Positions 51,574 through 60,397 of a stretch of 64,000 bases of DNA are shown one piece after another. A program made the position numbers and the translations under genes. The notes under the pieces were generated by a model, which worked only from the letters and a program-made list of their open reading frames with translations, did not search any database and was not told the DNA's origin. The DNA is from Saprospiraceae bacterium (GTDB lineage: Bacteria > Bacteroidota > Bacteroidia > Chitinophagales > Saprospiraceae), in the NCBI GenBank assembly GCA_027488935.1, contig JAIYAP010000009.1, positions 1 to 64,000 of the forward strand, given 5' to 3'. Numbering within the stretch: the stretch's first letter is position 1; every line of letters begins with the position of its first letter.

Positions 51574-51852
51574 TTACATGTGCTTTACTTCATCCGGCAG
51601 GTCGTAAAACGTCGGATGGCGGTAGATTTTATCGTTTGCGGGGTCAAAGAATGCCTCAGGATCTTCGGTGGATGCATGAATATGGGCAGATTCGACCACC
51701 CAAATGCTGATGCCTTCATTGCGTCGGGTGTACACATCCCGGGCATTTTCGAGTGCCATGGCAGCATCGGTAGCGTGCAAACTGCCGACATGTTTGTGGC
51801 TGAGTCCTTGTTTGGACCGAATAAAAACTTCCCAAAGCGGCCAGTCTTTCAT
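51574..51852 (-). CDS. paaB: Phenylacetyl-CoA epoxidase subunit PaaB
   Basis: The 92-residue protein matches PaaB in length and sequence: WPLWEVFIRSKQGLSHKHVGSLHATDAAMALENARDVYTRRNEG, then SIWVVESAHIHASTEDPEAFFDPANDKIYRHPTFYDLP. PaaB bridges PaaA-PaaC heterodimers. Normally paaA is directly upstream, but here the upstream DNA is a promoter (TATCTTTG at 51887-51894 on the minus strand, 35 bases before the ATG) and then the neighbouring porin gene region. Confidence 0.93.
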   Translation of the reverse strand: MKDWPLWEVFIRSKQGLSHKHVGSLHATDAAMALENARDVYTRRNEGISIWVVESAHIHASTEDPEAFFDPANDKIYRHPTFYDLPDEVKHM

Positions 51853-51886
51853 GTGTTGGATATTTGAATTTAGTGGTTAGCGCCTG

Positions 51887-51894
51887 CAAAGATA
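51887..51894 (-). promoter_or_regulatory. -7 promoter box TATCTTTG for paaBC
   Basis: Fits TAnnTTTG on the minus strand, 34 bases before the paaB start, showing the pair is an independent unit and not the remainder of a longer transcript. Confidence 0.55.
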
Positions 51895-52107
51895 AGACCG
51901 TATGTCAAACAGCAGCTTGGAATTTTCAAACGTTAAACTATACCCGACAAAATTAAGGTCGCTCCTCGGATGTTTTGGAAAAACGTACTTTTGTGGCAGT
52001 CAATGCAGTTCTTGTTTCGCTTTTAACTTCTTTGAGCAAAGAAAGTTGACTGAAAGTGGCTATTTTTACCCTTCCAAACCGAGTTAACCATTCAATCTAT
52101 TTGAACC

Positions 52108-52986
52108 ATGCAATTAAAAATTACTGGTGTGTTGTTGTTTTGCCTGCTTTCTTTCGGGTTGCAGGCGCAATTGCGGTACGGATTTAAAACCGGCCTGAAT
52201 TTTTCGCGTTTTTCGGCGCCATCCGAAAAGGACGCTAATGGAAAAGACCTGGAAACCTTTGAGAATATTACCGGATTTCACATTGGAATGACCTTTGGAT
52301 ACAATTTTACGGATCATTTTGGCGTGCGGGGTGAATTGTTGTACAGCAAAAAAGGGGTAAAGTATTCCTTTGATGGCCCTTCATTCCGGGTTTTTCGTTA
52401 TGATGGCGGAAGAACCATTACTACCGGCAATTCAAAGTATTTGCTCAAGATCAACAATGCATATTTTGATCTTCCTGTGATGGCATTTGCTCGTTTTGGC
52501 GATTTTGAAGTTTCCGGCGGTGTTTATGGTTCCGTGCTGGTTCAAACCCTGGGTGAAGGTTCATTGAGTTATACCGGTGGCAAAACAGCAGCTCCTTTGA
52601 ATAATCCGGTTGCTGATGTGGAGTATAATTTGAGTTACAACTATCGTCGAGATGATCCGGGTCAAGGTATTGGAACAGATCAGCTTTTGGTAAAGGTAGA
52701 TGCCCGAAACATCCAAATGCCTAAGACATTGGGTGCTTATTATGATTTTCCGGACAGCAACAACAAGGCTTTCAATAACTTCGATTATGGCTTGATCGGC
52801 GGTGTGGCGTATTACCTCAGTTCCTCTTTATATGCAGGTGTACGTGTGCAATATGGATTAGCAGACTTGACCAACAACAGTGCAGATGCTTCCAAAGTAT
52901 CTTTGGATAATACGGGTAATTTTCGCTTTTTGAGCGATCAGGACCACAATTTCCAAATTCAGGCCTCCGTAGGTTTCAGTTTTTAA
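52108..52986 (+). CDS. Outer-membrane beta-barrel protein (PorT/porin-like)
   Basis: The 292-residue product has a signal peptide (MQLKITGVLLFCLLSFGLQAQ) and opens LRYGFKTGLNFSRFSAP, then FHIGMTFGYNFTDHFGVRGELLYSKKGVKY, the typical start of the outer-membrane beta-barrel (PF13568-type) proteins of Bacteroidota, and closes with HNFQIQASVGFSF, a terminal strand ending in Phe. Eight-strand barrels of this kind are of unknown function in most cases. TATTTTTA at 52061-52068 fits TAnnTTTR and may be the promoter; a hairpin follows the gene. Confidence 0.85.
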   Translation: MQLKITGVLLFCLLSFGLQAQLRYGFKTGLNFSRFSAPSEKDANGKDLETFENITGFHIGMTFGYNFTDHFGVRGELLYSKKGVKYSFDGPSFRVFRYDGGRTITTGNSKYLLKINNAYFDLPVMAFARFGDFEVSGGVYGSVLVQTLGEGSLSYTGGKTAAPLNNPVADVEYNLSYNYRRDDPGQGIGTDQLLVKVDARNIQMPKTLGAYYDFPDSNNKAFNNFDYGLIGGVAYYLSSSLYAGVRVQYGLADLTNNSADASKVSLDNTGNFRFLSDQDHNFQIQASVGFSF

Positions 52987-53011
52987 TGTAATTTTTGAGC
53001 ATTTCAGTGTG

Positions 53012-53047
53012 AAACCCGCATGTTGGACGATACAACTTGTGGGTTTT
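53012..53047 (+). terminator. Hairpin after the barrel protein gene
   Basis: AAACCCGCATGTTG (53012-53025) pairs with CAACTTGTGGGTTT (53033-53046) with mismatches, followed by T. Confidence 0.65.
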
Positions 53048-53135
53048 GCCCATTTAATCCATTCCGACGACCGATAATACCTTAATTTCGCGGGAACGTT
53101 TCTATCAACTTCACCTAATCTTAACGCCCAATCTA

Positions 53136-54716
53136 ATGCGTGTAAAAACTGTCCTTGTTTTTGTAATCGCTTTTTTTTTTTTTTTTTGCTTTTTTAGTGC
53201 TTGTACCAGAGAAGACCTTGAGCAGGTAGAAATATCCGATCACACTGCTGAGTTTGCTTTCCCACTTTTCAGCACCGATCTTTTGATGAAAGATTTGATG
53301 TTGAATATATTAAATGATACGCTTTCCGGGGATACCCTTTATATCAATCCGGATAATTCGATGACCCTCATTTATACAGGGGATGTTGCCGAAAAGAAAG
53401 CCACTGATATCTTTAATTTTCTCGAAAATGGGTTGGTACCTATTCCCGATTCTGTAAGTACTAGCCCCATTCAGGCACCTGATGGGGTTACCGTTACGCG
53501 CGCGGATATCAAATCGGGTACGATCACCCTGATCATTTACAACAACACACCCGATACCGTAAGCGGCATTTTTGAAATTACCCAGATGTCGGCCAATGGT
53601 GTCATTTTCAAATACCCATTTACGGTACCTCCTACTCCAAGTACGGTATGGATTTCTCCGCCCATCGACTTGAGTGGCAATATTTTGCTCTCTGGCAGTA
53701 ATATACTGGAGTTTAAATATTATGCCTACAATAAGGAGGGGGTACGGATCGAATTTCCATCCATCAATGGCGGTTTTGCGCCAGTATTTGTTTCCTTCCA
53801 AAACTTAACCTTTTCTTACCTGCAAGGTTATTGGGGTTATTCTTCCTATCCGCTCACACGCGATACGATTGAAATTGACCTGAACCAAACCAACCTGGAT
53901 GGCAACGTAAAGGTGAAAAACCCGAAGGTGACCATGAGAATTTCCAACTCATGGGGCTTCCCAACCCGTGGTAAAATCAAATACCTGAGTTTTATCGGAA
54001 AAGATGGCACCGAATACAAACTGAACAGCACCATTTTTGTAGATGATGCTGTAGATTTTGCATTCCCGGATTTTACAAAAGATGAGGTTGGGCAAACAAA
54101 ATACACCTATTTGAAAATGGATGAAACCAATTCAAATATTGCAGAAATCTTCAACGCGCAACCGACACGGCTGGTGTATGAAGTTGAAGGCATTTCTAAT
54201 GCCAACCTGGATCCGAATGTAATTGGTTTTCTGACCGATAGCAGTACCATCAAACTGAGCGTGGGCGTAGAATTGCTCTTGGAAGGATCGGCGGATAACT
54301 TCCAAACAGACCAGACGCTAGACCTGGATTTTGGAACCTATTCGGCGCTTGACACCACTGAAATTGAGGCGGTGGAATTCAAATTAGTGACAGAGAACCA
54401 AACGGCAATTTCTGCTGCGGTACAAATTTTCTTTTTAGATGAAAATGAAAACAAGGTTGATTCCTTGTTTGTAGGTGGCCCGCAGTTCATCATGAATGCA
54501 GCCCCGGTGAATGCGCAAGGCATTGTAAGTGGCGTTACACGGAAAGAAAATTTCATTCCAATGACTGTCGCCCGTTTCGAACGGGTACGCACCACCAAAA
54601 AAGCAGTGCTTCAGGCTGCTTTCACTACGGCCGATGGAGGTCAAATTCCCGTTAAATTACTCGCAACGGATCAGGTTGTGATCAAAATGGGATTGAAAGT
54701 TAAAACAAGGCTGTAA
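53136..54716 (+). CDS. Surface lipoprotein with a homopolymeric T tract in its signal
   Basis: The 526-residue lipoprotein has the signal sequence VLVFVIAFFFFFCFFSAC with the lipidated Cys23. The run of 17 T at 53171-53187 encodes most of the phenylalanines. The mature part is beta-rich (e.g. VTRADIKSGTITLIIYNNTPDTVSG, ILLSGSNILEFKYYAYNKEGV, LSVGVELLLEGSADNF) and looks like repeated Ig-type or sandwich domains; I cannot name a family. It is followed 31 bases later by a DUF5723 outer-membrane protein and the two probably act together at the outer membrane. Confidence 0.75.
   Translation: MRVKTVLVFVIAFFFFFCFFSACTREDLEQVEISDHTAEFAFPLFSTDLLMKDLMLNILNDTLSGDTLYINPDNSMTLIYTGDVAEKKATDIFNFLENGLVPIPDSVSTSPIQAPDGVTVTRADIKSGTITLIIYNNTPDTVSGIFEITQMSANGVIFKYPFTVPPTPSTVWISPPIDLSGNILLSGSNILEFKYYAYNKEGVRIEFPSINGGFAPVFVSFQNLTFSYLQGYWGYSSYPLTRDTIEIDLNQTNLDGNVKVKNPKVTMRISNSWGFPTRGKIKYLSFIGKDGTEYKLNSTIFVDDAVDFAFPDFTKDEVGQTKYTYLKMDETNSNIAEIFNAQPTRLVYEVEGISNANLDPNVIGFLTDSSTIKLSVGVELLLEGSADNFQTDQTLDLDFGTYSALDTTEIEAVEFKLVTENQTAISAAVQIFFLDENENKVDSLFVGGPQFIMNAAPVNAQGIVSGVTRKENFIPMTVARFERVRTTKKAVLQAAFTTADGGQIPVKLLATDQVVIKMGLKVKTRL
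53171..53187 (+). repeat. T17 homopolymer inside a signal peptide
   Basis: Seventeen consecutive T in codons 12-18 of the lipoprotein gene. Gain or loss of one or two bases would shift the frame and abolish the product. Confidence 0.95.
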
Positions 54717-54747
54717 CATCATTTTTATTCCACATTTACCCATTATT

Positions 54748-56076
54748 ATGCGCTTAAGCACCTTATTACTCTTTTTATTCCTGTGTTTTGACTTGTCGGC
54801 TCAACAGGAACTGATGCTCCAATCCGCCCCGGAATTGTGGCACAGCAACGCGACCAATCCGGCTTTTTTCCCACAAGAGAAACGCCTGGTGATCGGCTTG
54901 CCCGCTTATGCACTGGATGCGGCCCATTCTGGTGATTTGACCCTAAACGATGTTTACGCCAAAAGAAATGGCATTCGTTATATCGATTTTAGTGAAGCGA
55001 TTAACAAATTGGACCCAGAAAATACGGTTCACTTCGACCAGCGAATTGAAACGGTTTCTATTGGTTTGCGCCTTTCAAAAAAGTGGGCCCTACAAGCAGG
55101 GCATGCAAATCGTTTTACCGGTGCAGTTACCTATCCGAAAGACTTACCTGCCTTGTTGTGGAATGGAAATGCGCCATATATTGGGAAAACCTTAAATATT
55201 GGCCCAAAAATCGCACTTTTTAACTGGAATGAGTGGAGCGTTGGCGCAATGCGCAGTTTTGGAAATCTGACCATCGGTGCAAAATTGAAGTTCCTCACGG
55301 GCGTAAGTGCTTTGGAATCGGATGAAAACCACCACAAAGCGGAGATATACACCAATCCCGATATTTATCAACTAACCCTTAATACCGATTATGCTTTTAA
55401 CTCCTCGTCTATTATCTCGGCCTTTGATACTGCCGGTTATGGATTTAGGGTTTCGCTGGGTTCGCTGAATGGAAAGGCTTTTACCGCCAACACCGGAATT
55501 GCCTATGATTTTGGGTTTAATTGGCAACTCACCAAGCGTATTCGGGTGAGCGCAAGTGTACTTGATTGGAAAGGCAAGATCAATTGGACCGAAAACGCCA
55601 ATTATTATAAAAGCAATGGCACCTACGAATATGAAGGTGCCGTTTTTCCAGGGACAGATATTATCAATGGCGGCGATAGTTTAGACTTTGATTCTAAAAT
55701 TGATACGCTCAATGATATCTTTAAATTTGTAAAAACGCCTAAAGAATTTAGCACCAGCCTGCCAACGCGATATTACGCGAGTTTTTCCTTTATGTTGAAT
55801 GCGCGCTGGACCTTTGGAGCGAGTTTTTATAAACAATCGGGCGCACAAACGCATTCGGCACTTGGATTTAGTGCACGGTGGTCACCCATTAAATGGGCAA
55901 CGATCGCAGCGATGTACAGTGTAGACGACCGTTCCGTTGCAAATATTGGTATGCAATTCATTTTAAAGCCAGGCCCTTTTCAGTTATATTTGATGTCAGA
56001 TAATCTTGCGAATGTATTTACCCCTAGAAATACACCCGCATTGAATATAAGGGCAGGTGCATCGCTGGTTTTTTAG
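54748..56076 (+). CDS. DUF5723 outer-membrane protein
   Basis: The 442-residue protein has a signal peptide (MRLSTLLLFLFLCFDLSAQ) and the family opening NATNPAFFPQEKRLVIGLPAYALDAAHSGDLTLNDV, with strands such as KKWALQAGHANRFTGAVTYP, NLTIGAKLKFLTG, RYYASFSFMLNARWTFGASFY and a C-terminal VRAGASLVF-like ending in Phe. DUF5723 proteins resemble the PorV/FadL-like barrels of Bacteroidota and are of unknown function. It lies 31 bases downstream of the lipoprotein gene, in one operon. Confidence 0.85.
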   Translation: MRLSTLLLFLFLCFDLSAQQELMLQSAPELWHSNATNPAFFPQEKRLVIGLPAYALDAAHSGDLTLNDVYAKRNGIRYIDFSEAINKLDPENTVHFDQRIETVSIGLRLSKKWALQAGHANRFTGAVTYPKDLPALLWNGNAPYIGKTLNIGPKIALFNWNEWSVGAMRSFGNLTIGAKLKFLTGVSALESDENHHKAEIYTNPDIYQLTLNTDYAFNSSSIISAFDTAGYGFRVSLGSLNGKAFTANTGIAYDFGFNWQLTKRIRVSASVLDWKGKINWTENANYYKSNGTYEYEGAVFPGTDIINGGDSLDFDSKIDTLNDIFKFVKTPKEFSTSLPTRYYASFSFMLNARWTFGASFYKQSGAQTHSALGFSARWSPIKWATIAAMYSVDDRSVANIGMQFILKPGPFQLYLMSDNLANVFTPRNTPALNIRAGASLVF

Positions 56077-56091
56077 GGGCAAATTTTGACT

Positions 56092-56099
56092 TATCTTTG
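56092..56099 (+). promoter_or_regulatory. -7 promoter box TATCTTTG for the lytic transglycosylase
   Basis: Fits TAnnTTTG, 35 bases before the ATG at 56135. Confidence 0.55.
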
Positions 56100-56134
56100 T
56101 GTTGAATTTTTCAGGCAGGTTTAAAGCAATCAAT

Positions 56135-57037
56135 ATGAGCTGGATCCAAAATAATCGTTTGTTGTTGATACTCAATGGTATATTGGCACTTGGTGTTGGT
56201 CTTTTTTTTGTATCATCCTTCAAGGGGAACAACGATGCACCTTTGCAGAATGTCCGCTCAATCAACCTCGACAAAGATTTTGTCTTTTGTGGTGAAAAAT
56301 TCCCCATGGATAATTTTGATGTACGCCAACGCTTAGACGCCGAGTTGTTGCGCAATGTTTATTTTCATTCGCAAACCATTTTGGCGATCAAGCGTGCCAA
56401 TGCAACATTCCCGATTATCGAGCCGATTTTAAAAGAAGAAGGTGTTCCGGCAGATTTAAAGTACCTGGCGGTTGCGGAAAGTGCCTTGTCGAACGTTGTT
56501 TCGCCAGTTGGTGCGCGTGGAGTGTGGCAGTTTATGAAAAGTGCAGCCGCCGATTTTAACCTGGAGGTAACGGAAGAAGTGGATGAGCGCTATCACCTCG
56601 AAAAATCAACCCATGCTGCTTGTAAATACCTGAAAGGGCAAAAAGAGCGGCTTGGAAGTTGGGTATTGGCAGCAGCAGCCTACAATGGCGGCCCCGATCG
56701 GATCAGCCAGGAAATGGCCAAACAACACGCGAAAAACTTTTTTGACCTCAATTTAGCCGCCGATGAAACCATGCGTTATCCTTTTCGGATTATGGCGATC
56801 AAAGAAGTAATGGAAAACCCGGCCCTCTATGAGTACACCATTGAAAAGGAACATCTTTATCCACCGATGAATGACTATAAAGTGGTAAAAGTGAGTAAGG
56901 CAGTACCAAGTTGGGGCGATTTTGCGCAGGAACAAGGTACCAGCTACCGGATGTTAAAGTTGTACAACCCTTGGTTGATAGACGGCAAATTGACGAATAA
57001 AACGGGTAAAACCTACGAAATTCACATTCGTAAGTAG
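56135..57037 (+). CDS. Membrane-bound lytic transglycosylase (SLT/MltD-like)
   Basis: Cleaves peptidoglycan glycan strands with formation of anhydromuramic acid. The 300-residue protein has one N-terminal hydrophobic helix (LLLILNGILALGVGLFFVSSF) that exports it, then the SLT domain (about 95-230): VPADLKYLAVAESALSNVVSPVGARGVWQFMKSAA, with the catalytic Glu in AVAES, and WVLAAAAYNGGPDRI. A short C-terminal LysM-like tail (TSYRMLKLYNPWLIDGKLT) may aid wall binding. The start at ATG 56135 was chosen for its signal-anchor; it has its own promoter. Confidence 0.9.
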   Translation: MSWIQNNRLLLILNGILALGVGLFFVSSFKGNNDAPLQNVRSINLDKDFVFCGEKFPMDNFDVRQRLDAELLRNVYFHSQTILAIKRANATFPIIEPILKEEGVPADLKYLAVAESALSNVVSPVGARGVWQFMKSAAADFNLEVTEEVDERYHLEKSTHAACKYLKGQKERLGSWVLAAAAYNGGPDRISQEMAKQHAKNFFDLNLAADETMRYPFRIMAIKEVMENPALYEYTIEKEHLYPPMNDYKVVKVSKAVPSWGDFAQEQGTSYRMLKLYNPWLIDGKLTNKTGKTYEIHIRK

Positions 57038-57042
57038 TTGGT

Positions 57043-57912
57043 TTATTTGAATTTCAAGACAATTCCGGTCGTGATACGCATAATTTGGCTGGTATTCCGG
57101 CCATTTATGGTGTACGCCCCGCTCAGGTAAAAGCCCAGCTTTCCTGATTCGGAGTAATAGGCAGTGCCACCAATTTGGGTATAACGAACGCCATAGGCTT
57201 GCGGCAAATCGATTACGTTAAACTTGTAATCGGATCCTCCTTTCGTATATTGATATTCTATCCATGCGTCTAAGTAATAGAAGCGGGCAGGAAGCCCTAC
57301 TTTGAATAAAAAACTGCTGTAGTTTACTGGTTCAACAGGTTGATAGTCAGGGTTTTGCGTTCTAACTTTTGCAATGTCATCTTCTTTTAAACGATCCAAT
57401 CGAAAGTTATAACCTCCAGTCAGGTTAAAAAACAGCCCCAAAGGGGTTTCCCACTGTATAATTAGTCGGGCAGGTACTGAAGTCGCTTTTTGGCCAATTG
57501 CGCCCGTTGCGGTGGGGGAGTAGTTGGCCAACGGAAAACTTGCACCTGTACCAAAAAGTACCCCTAATTTGCCTTCATTTTTAAGTTTTGCGTAAACGGG
57601 TCTGTATTTTATATACAGGCCTCCGTCCTGCAGTCCGCTTTGGTTCGCAGTAAAAACGGCTGCGGCAGTAGCCACCAGGTCCACTTTTTCAGTAAGTCCG
57701 TATTCTGCAAATAGGCTGAGCATGCTCCCTCGATAAGGTGCTTCAAATTTTTGCTGTTGGGCTCCCAAAAACGTTTTGGCCGATAAAAATGAAAAGGAAG
57801 GTGCTAAGTCCAGCGTCTTTGCTCCTTTTAAATAGCCATCTAAAGGGCCTTGTGCGGAGAGCAATGCAAGGTTGCAAAGCCCGAGCATGATTATGGAAAT
57901 CCAGGTTTTCAT
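57043..57912 (-). CDS. Outer-membrane protein downstream of the two-component genes
   Basis: The 289-residue protein begins with a signal peptide (MKTWISIIMLGLCNLALLSAQG) and is strand-rich: DLAPSFSFLSAKTFLG, SMLSLFAEYGLTEKVDLVATAAAVF, LFFNLTGGYNFRLDRL, and a C-terminal SQIMRITTGIVLKFK. That points to a barrel of the transporter or phenol MetA-like type, but the family is not clear to me. It begins four bases after the response regulator stop, so the kinase, regulator and barrel form one transcript and the barrel may be a regulated output. Confidence 0.75.
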   Translation of the reverse strand: MKTWISIIMLGLCNLALLSAQGPLDGYLKGAKTLDLAPSFSFLSAKTFLGAQQQKFEAPYRGSMLSLFAEYGLTEKVDLVATAAAVFTANQSGLQDGGLYIKYRPVYAKLKNEGKLGVLFGTGASFPLANYSPTATGAIGQKATSVPARLIIQWETPLGLFFNLTGGYNFRLDRLKEDDIAKVRTQNPDYQPVEPVNYSSFLFKVGLPARFYYLDAWIEYQYTKGGSDYKFNVIDLPQAYGVRYTQIGGTAYYSESGKLGFYLSGAYTINGRNTSQIMRITTGIVLKFK

Positions 57913-57916
57913 CAGA

Positions 57917-58957
57917 TTAATTGGGCATGTTGCGCAATTTTTCGATTTGGGTAATAAAAATGACCCCTTCTTTAATTTCAATCAGGTTTTCATTTTTAAA
58001 ATCAGTCAGGGTGCGTATCAACGTTTCCTTTGCGGTACCCGCCAATGCGGCGAGGTCTTCTCGGAGCAGGTGAATTTCGCGATTGCCCTGGTTATATAGA
58101 TAAATCAGTGCCGTAGCAGCCCTGCGCCGCACCGAATTATAGGCAAGATCGAGCAATTGTTGTTCTCGTTCGGCCACGTGGCTCGCCAGCATTTTGAGAA
58201 AAGAGCTGGCTACATCGCGGTTGCCGGTAATGAGCGTTTGGAAATCGTCTTTTGGAATCAGTCGAATTACGGCATCGTCGAGCGAAGTGGCACTTTCGGG
58301 GTAATAATCATTTTTGAGCAGGGCCAGATAACCCAAGAAATCGCCAGATTTAGCAATTTTTACAATCAATTCGCGGCCATCTTCACTGGTTTTGAAAATT
58401 TTGACCTGTCCACTTTCTACAAAATACAGCCAACGCGGCATTTCACCTTCTTTAAAAACAACATCTTTCTTTCGAAAATGGCGGCTTTCACGGTCGGTTG
58501 ATAAGGTTTGCAGCATTTCATTAGCCCGTGCCTCATTAATAAAGGAGTCTAATGAACCGGAGGCCGCAACACTTGCCGCACGGAGACGTTCGCTTTTGCG
58601 CAGGCGTGCTTCGATGGTTTGCATCAGTTGCTCGTCATCAAATGGCTTAACGATATAGTCATCAGCACCCAAAGACATGCCCCTTCTGAAATCTTCTTTT
58701 TCACTTTTGGCAGTCAAAAAAACGAAGGGAATATCGGCTGTTTTGTGGTTTCTGCCTAGGATATGCAATACGCCAAAGCCATCCAGTTCGGGCATCATTA
58801 CGTCACAAAGAATTAAGTCTGGCAATTCCCGCAAGGCCTTATCTACGCCAATTTTGCCATTTTCTGCGGTGATCGTTTGGTAATTACTCAATTCCAGGAT
58901 TTCAGCCAAGTTCTCACGAACATCTGCATTGTCCTCAATAATGAGAATCTTTTTCAT
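57917..58957 (-). CDS. Response regulator with CRP/FNR-type output domain
   Basis: The 346-residue protein fuses three parts: a receiver domain (about 1-120, KKILIIEDNADVRENL with the acidic pair, phospho-accepting Asp in LILCDVMMPELDG, and conserved Lys in DDYIVKPFDD), a cyclic-nucleotide-binding-like barrel (about 145-260, VVFKEGEMPRWLYFVESGQVKIFKTSEDG) and a Crp-type winged helix (about 285-346, HLLREDLAALAGTAKETLIRTLTDFKNENLIEIKEG). It has no cluster-binding Cys set near the barrel start. Phosphorylation is expected from the adjacent kinase. Such REC-CRP proteins are known but uncommon outside Bacteroidota. Confidence 0.92.
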   Translation of the reverse strand: MKKILIIEDNADVRENLAEILELSNYQTITAENGKIGVDKALRELPDLILCDVMMPELDGFGVLHILGRNHKTADIPFVFLTAKSEKEDFRRGMSLGADDYIVKPFDDEQLMQTIEARLRKSERLRAASVAASGSLDSFINEARANEMLQTLSTDRESRHFRKKDVVFKEGEMPRWLYFVESGQVKIFKTSEDGRELIVKIAKSGDFLGYLALLKNDYYPESATSLDDAVIRLIPKDDFQTLITGNRDVASSFLKMLASHVAEREQQLLDLAYNSVRRRAATALIYLYNQGNREIHLLREDLAALAGTAKETLIRTLTDFKNENLIEIKEGVIFITQIEKLRNMPN

Positions 58958-59004
58958 ACTACGAATACGCTGGTGTAACGGTTGAGGCGGCAAGATAGAA
59001 AGTA

Positions 59005-60264
59005 TTACAATGAAAATAGTAAGGTAAATGTAGTCCCTTTGCCTTCTGTGCTTTCAAAAGAAATTTCGCCTTGTAAAATCTCCATATAGCGTTTTACGAT
59101 ATTCATGCCAAGTCCGATACCCTGAATATTCGTAACATTGCTTGCACGGAAAAAGCGATCAAACAAATGAATTTGATCTGCTTGCGGAATACCCAGTCCG
59201 TGGTCAATGACCTGCAACAATAATTTAGTTGGGCTCACCTGAATGCTGCACAAAATGTCTTTTTCTGAATATTTAATTGCATTGGATAACAGGTTATAAA
59301 GTACATTTTTAAGCAGGCGTGGATCCAAATAAACGATCCGGTTTTCGCCATTAAATTCCAGCCGAAGGTGTTGGCCGATTTTTGCCAATCCGCGAATTTC
59401 TTCCATGGTATCGGAGCAAAATTTATCAACATCAAACCACTCGGGGTTGTTGGCAACCCGCCCTTCTTCCAATTTGGTAAGCGAGAGGAAGTCATTGAGG
59501 ATGCTGGTGAGATTATTTACGGTGGATCGAATTTTTTCGAGGTGAAAAAGTTGACGGTCTACATTATTGGATTCTGTATAACGTCGAACCAAGGCTGCCG
59601 AAGACTGAATCGTGGCCAGTGGTGTTCTGAATTCATGGCTGGCCATGCTTACAAAGCGTGATTTGAGTTCGCTAAGTTCTTTTTCGCGTTCCAATGCCTG
59701 CACGAGTTCTTCTTGTTTCTGGTGCAATGCATGTTGTGCGGCTTGCCGTTCGTGTACTTCGCGCTCCAGTTTTTTATTGGAAGCGAGCAAGCGGTTTACC
59801 ACATCGGCGAGTTGTTCGGTTCGCTCGCTGACTTTAGCTTCCAGTGCTGTATTGAGCTGTTTTACCTCGCGTTCGGCATCTTTCAGTTGGCTGATGTCGT
59901 GGATAAATCCTGTAAAAACAATGTGGTTATTAAAGCGAAATTCACTGACGCTCAGCCAAAACGGGAAAGTCGTGCCATCTTTTTTCAGGCCTAAAACTTC
60001 CCTTCCGATGCCAATGATTTTATTGTTTCCCGTTTCGATATACTGGTTAATATATCCATTGTGGGCCTCACGATGCGGGCTTGGCATCAATTTGGTAACG
60101 GGGGAGCCTACCATTTCATCTTTGTCAAAGCCAAATAATCGGCAAGCAGATGGGTTGACCGATTCAATTTGTCCCCTTTGATTGATGATAATAATGCCGT
60201 CTACCGCAGTTCCATATACGGCTTCAAACCGAAGTTCAAGTTCTTCGCGTGAAATTGTATCCAT
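59005..60264 (-). CDS. PAS-domain sensor histidine kinase
   Basis: The 419-residue cytosolic kinase has a PAS domain (about 10-125, FEAVYGTAVDGIIIINQRGQIESVNPSACRLFG), a coiled coil (about 130-200, LNTALEAKVSERTEQLADVVNRLL...), the H-box FVSMASHEFRTPLATIQSSA with the phosphorylated His, and the ATPase motifs NVLYNLLSNAIKYS (N-box), VIDHGLGIPQ and GIGLGMNIVKRYM. No membrane segment is present, so it senses an internal signal, plausibly redox or a PAS ligand. Its gene precedes the REC-CRP regulator by 47 bases. The start at ATG 60264 avoids non-conserved residues. Confidence 0.92.
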   Translation of the reverse strand: MDTISREELELRFEAVYGTAVDGIIIINQRGQIESVNPSACRLFGFDKDEMVGSPVTKLMPSPHREAHNGYINQYIETGNNKIIGIGREVLGLKKDGTTFPFWLSVSEFRFNNHIVFTGFIHDISQLKDAEREVKQLNTALEAKVSERTEQLADVVNRLLASNKKLEREVHERQAAQHALHQKQEELVQALEREKELSELKSRFVSMASHEFRTPLATIQSSAALVRRYTESNNVDRQLFHLEKIRSTVNNLTSILNDFLSLTKLEEGRVANNPEWFDVDKFCSDTMEEIRGLAKIGQHLRLEFNGENRIVYLDPRLLKNVLYNLLSNAIKYSEKDILCSIQVSPTKLLLQVIDHGLGIPQADQIHLFDRFFRASNVTNIQGIGLGMNIVKRYMEILQGEISFESTEGKGTTFTLLFSL

Positions 60265-60397
60265 GCCCCAAAATACTGGATAATTTAGATATCCAATCAT
60301 AAGCAAAGTCATTTTGTGCTATGATCGAGGTCATTTTTACAAATTGTCTAAGCAGCCAATTTTGCATCATCTTAAATTTATAAAACCTGTCACTACC

